Under the pieces are notes generated by a model, which made no database searches, was not told where the DNA came from, and was given only the letters and a program-made list of their open reading frames with translations. The position numbers were made by a program, and so were the translations under genes. Source: Nanobdellota archaeon (lineage in GTDB: Archaea > Nanobdellota > Nanobdellia > Pacearchaeales > GW2011-AR1). From it: a stretch of DNA of 5,202 nt. The stretch covers positions 1 to 5,202 of the forward strand of contig JAHIWJ010000173.1 in NCBI GenBank assembly GCA_018816205.1, in the 5' to 3' direction. This document shows positions 4,659-5,202 of this stretch, piece by piece; position 1 is the first letter of the stretch; each line of letters opens with the position of its first letter.

Positions 4659-5054
4659 TTATTCTTTTAATTCGTCACCAGTAGCAGTGCAATCCATTTC
4701 GATTAACGCTCCTAATGGCAAATCTTTTACAGCTAAAGCAACTCTTGTTGGAAAGTCATTTTCAAAATATGTTGCATAAATTTCATTGACAGTTCCATAA
4801 TCTTTCATATCTGCAAGGAAAATTCTAATTTTCATTAAATTGCTTAAATCCCAACCCACTTCTTCAAGAATGTCTTTTACATTTTGAAATGTCTGTTTGG
4901 TTTGTTCTTCAATTCCTTCAACTAATTTTCCTTCAGAATTCAATCCAACTTGTCCTGAAATTTCCATAGAATATTTTTGATTATGAACGATTGCTTTTGA
5001 AAATGGCAAATTTGCCGGTGCACGAATAATTTTTTTACCATATGAATTAGACAA
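4659..5054 (-). CDS. ridA: RidA (YjgF/YER057c/UK114) family protein
   Basis: A 131-residue protein of exactly the family length. RidA proteins form trimers that hydrolyse reactive enamine/imine intermediates, such as 2-aminoacrylate, to keto acids and ammonia. Visible family landmarks are SGQVGLN (33-39), the QTKQTFQNVKDILEEVG helix (51-67), KIRIFLADMKDY (75-86), and FPTRVALAVKDLPLGALIEMDCTA (101-124). The last holds the carboxylate-binding Arg104 and Glu119, so the catalytic residues are intact. The start is TTG (5054-5052): an in-frame stop lies two codons upstream and the next Met is residue 30. A TATA-like box is centred about 26 bases upstream, which supports the TTG. It may be transcribed with the gene ending 13 bases upstream. 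It follows attC-like repeat D tail to tail. Confidence 0.92.
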   Translation of the reverse strand: MSNSYGKKIIRAPANLPFSKAIVHNQKYSMEISGQVGLNSEGKLVEGIEEQTKQTFQNVKDILEEVGWDLSNLMKIRIFLADMKDYGTVNEIYATYFENDFPTRVALAVKDLPLGALIEMDCTATGDELKE

Positions 5055-5067
5055 ATTCTAATTATAG

Positions 5068-5202
5068 TCACGGAATTAAATAATTGAGCACATCGTGCCT
5101 GAATGGCTGACTCTTCCAATAACTCTGCAGGTTCTCTGACAACTCCTTTTCTGAATTGTGCGATACGAAAGTTACATTATCTCTTGTTTGTCTCCAGCAT
5201 TC
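5068..5202 (-). CDS. C-terminal fragment of an unidentified gene (open at right edge)
   Basis: On the minus strand one frame stays open from the right edge for 44 codons to a TGA at 5070-5068; the other two minus frames close within about 10 codons. The tail reads ...FVSHNSEKELSENLQSYWKSQPFRHDVLNYLIP, with a mixed charged/aromatic composition like a real protein end. I do not recognise the family. It ends 13 bases before the ridA start, so the two may form an operon. The frame could be open by chance over this short length. Confidence 0.45.
   Translation of the reverse strand, partial: ECWRQTRDNVTFVSHNSEKELSENLQSYWKSQPFRHDVLNYLIP
5074..5085 (-). promoter_or_regulatory. Putative TATA box of ridA
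   Basis: The minus strand reads AATTATTTAATT, centred about 26 bases upstream of the TTG start, with no Shine-Dalgarno between. It lies inside the last codons of the upstream partial gene, so it may be only A/T-rich coding sequence. Confidence 0.4.

Noticed and set aside
5120..5180. Fifth attC-like repeat (CTGCAGGTTCTCTGACAACT resembles the centre of D)
   Set aside because: No pairing arms are found and the stretch lies in an open coding frame that ends just before ridA.

Overview
This window looks like a piece of a small-genome, AT-rich archaeal chromosome, most plausibly DPANN (Pacearchaeota/Woesearchaeota-like). The lineage is inferred. The supporting signs are an archaeal XerA-type tyrosine recombinase, a TopA with an archaeal-style TOPRIM start, AT-rich TATA boxes centred about 24-33 bases upstream of most first start codons (so leaderless or near-leaderless mRNAs), and a Shine-Dalgarno sequence where a gene lies inside an operon.

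Left third (1-1802, minus strand): a housekeeping-looking pair, xerA then topA, separated by 1 base. TopA runs off the left edge after its TOPRIM domain. All six XerA catalytic residues are present. A TATA box and three inverted repeats lie upstream of xerA.

Right two thirds (about 2060-5202): an accessory region. Four spacers, at 2060-2155, 3044-3169, 3561-3724 and 4534-4625, carry related attC-like repeats. Each has an imperfect TTAAC...GTTAA outer arm and an inner stem arm; three have the signature CCGATGT before the right outer arm. Between them lie single gene units: an AbrB-family antitoxin/MazF toxin pair, a two-helix membrane protein, and a SAM-dependent methyltransferase. A RidA-family protein follows the last repeat, with the tail of an unknown gene at the right edge. 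The genes look unrelated in function, each unit seems to have its own promoter, and the repeats are more GC-rich than the genes. This is what an integron-like cassette array (or an integrase-less attC cluster) would look like. No IntI is visible, and the only recombinase is the adjacent XerA, which reads away from the array.

The methyltransferase gene is also bracketed by a perfect 13-14 bp GC-rich inverted repeat with 4-bp AACT direct repeats outside it, so a second, transposon-like mobility event may be superimposed on the array. These are sequence readings by eye; covariance-model and homology searches would be needed to settle them.
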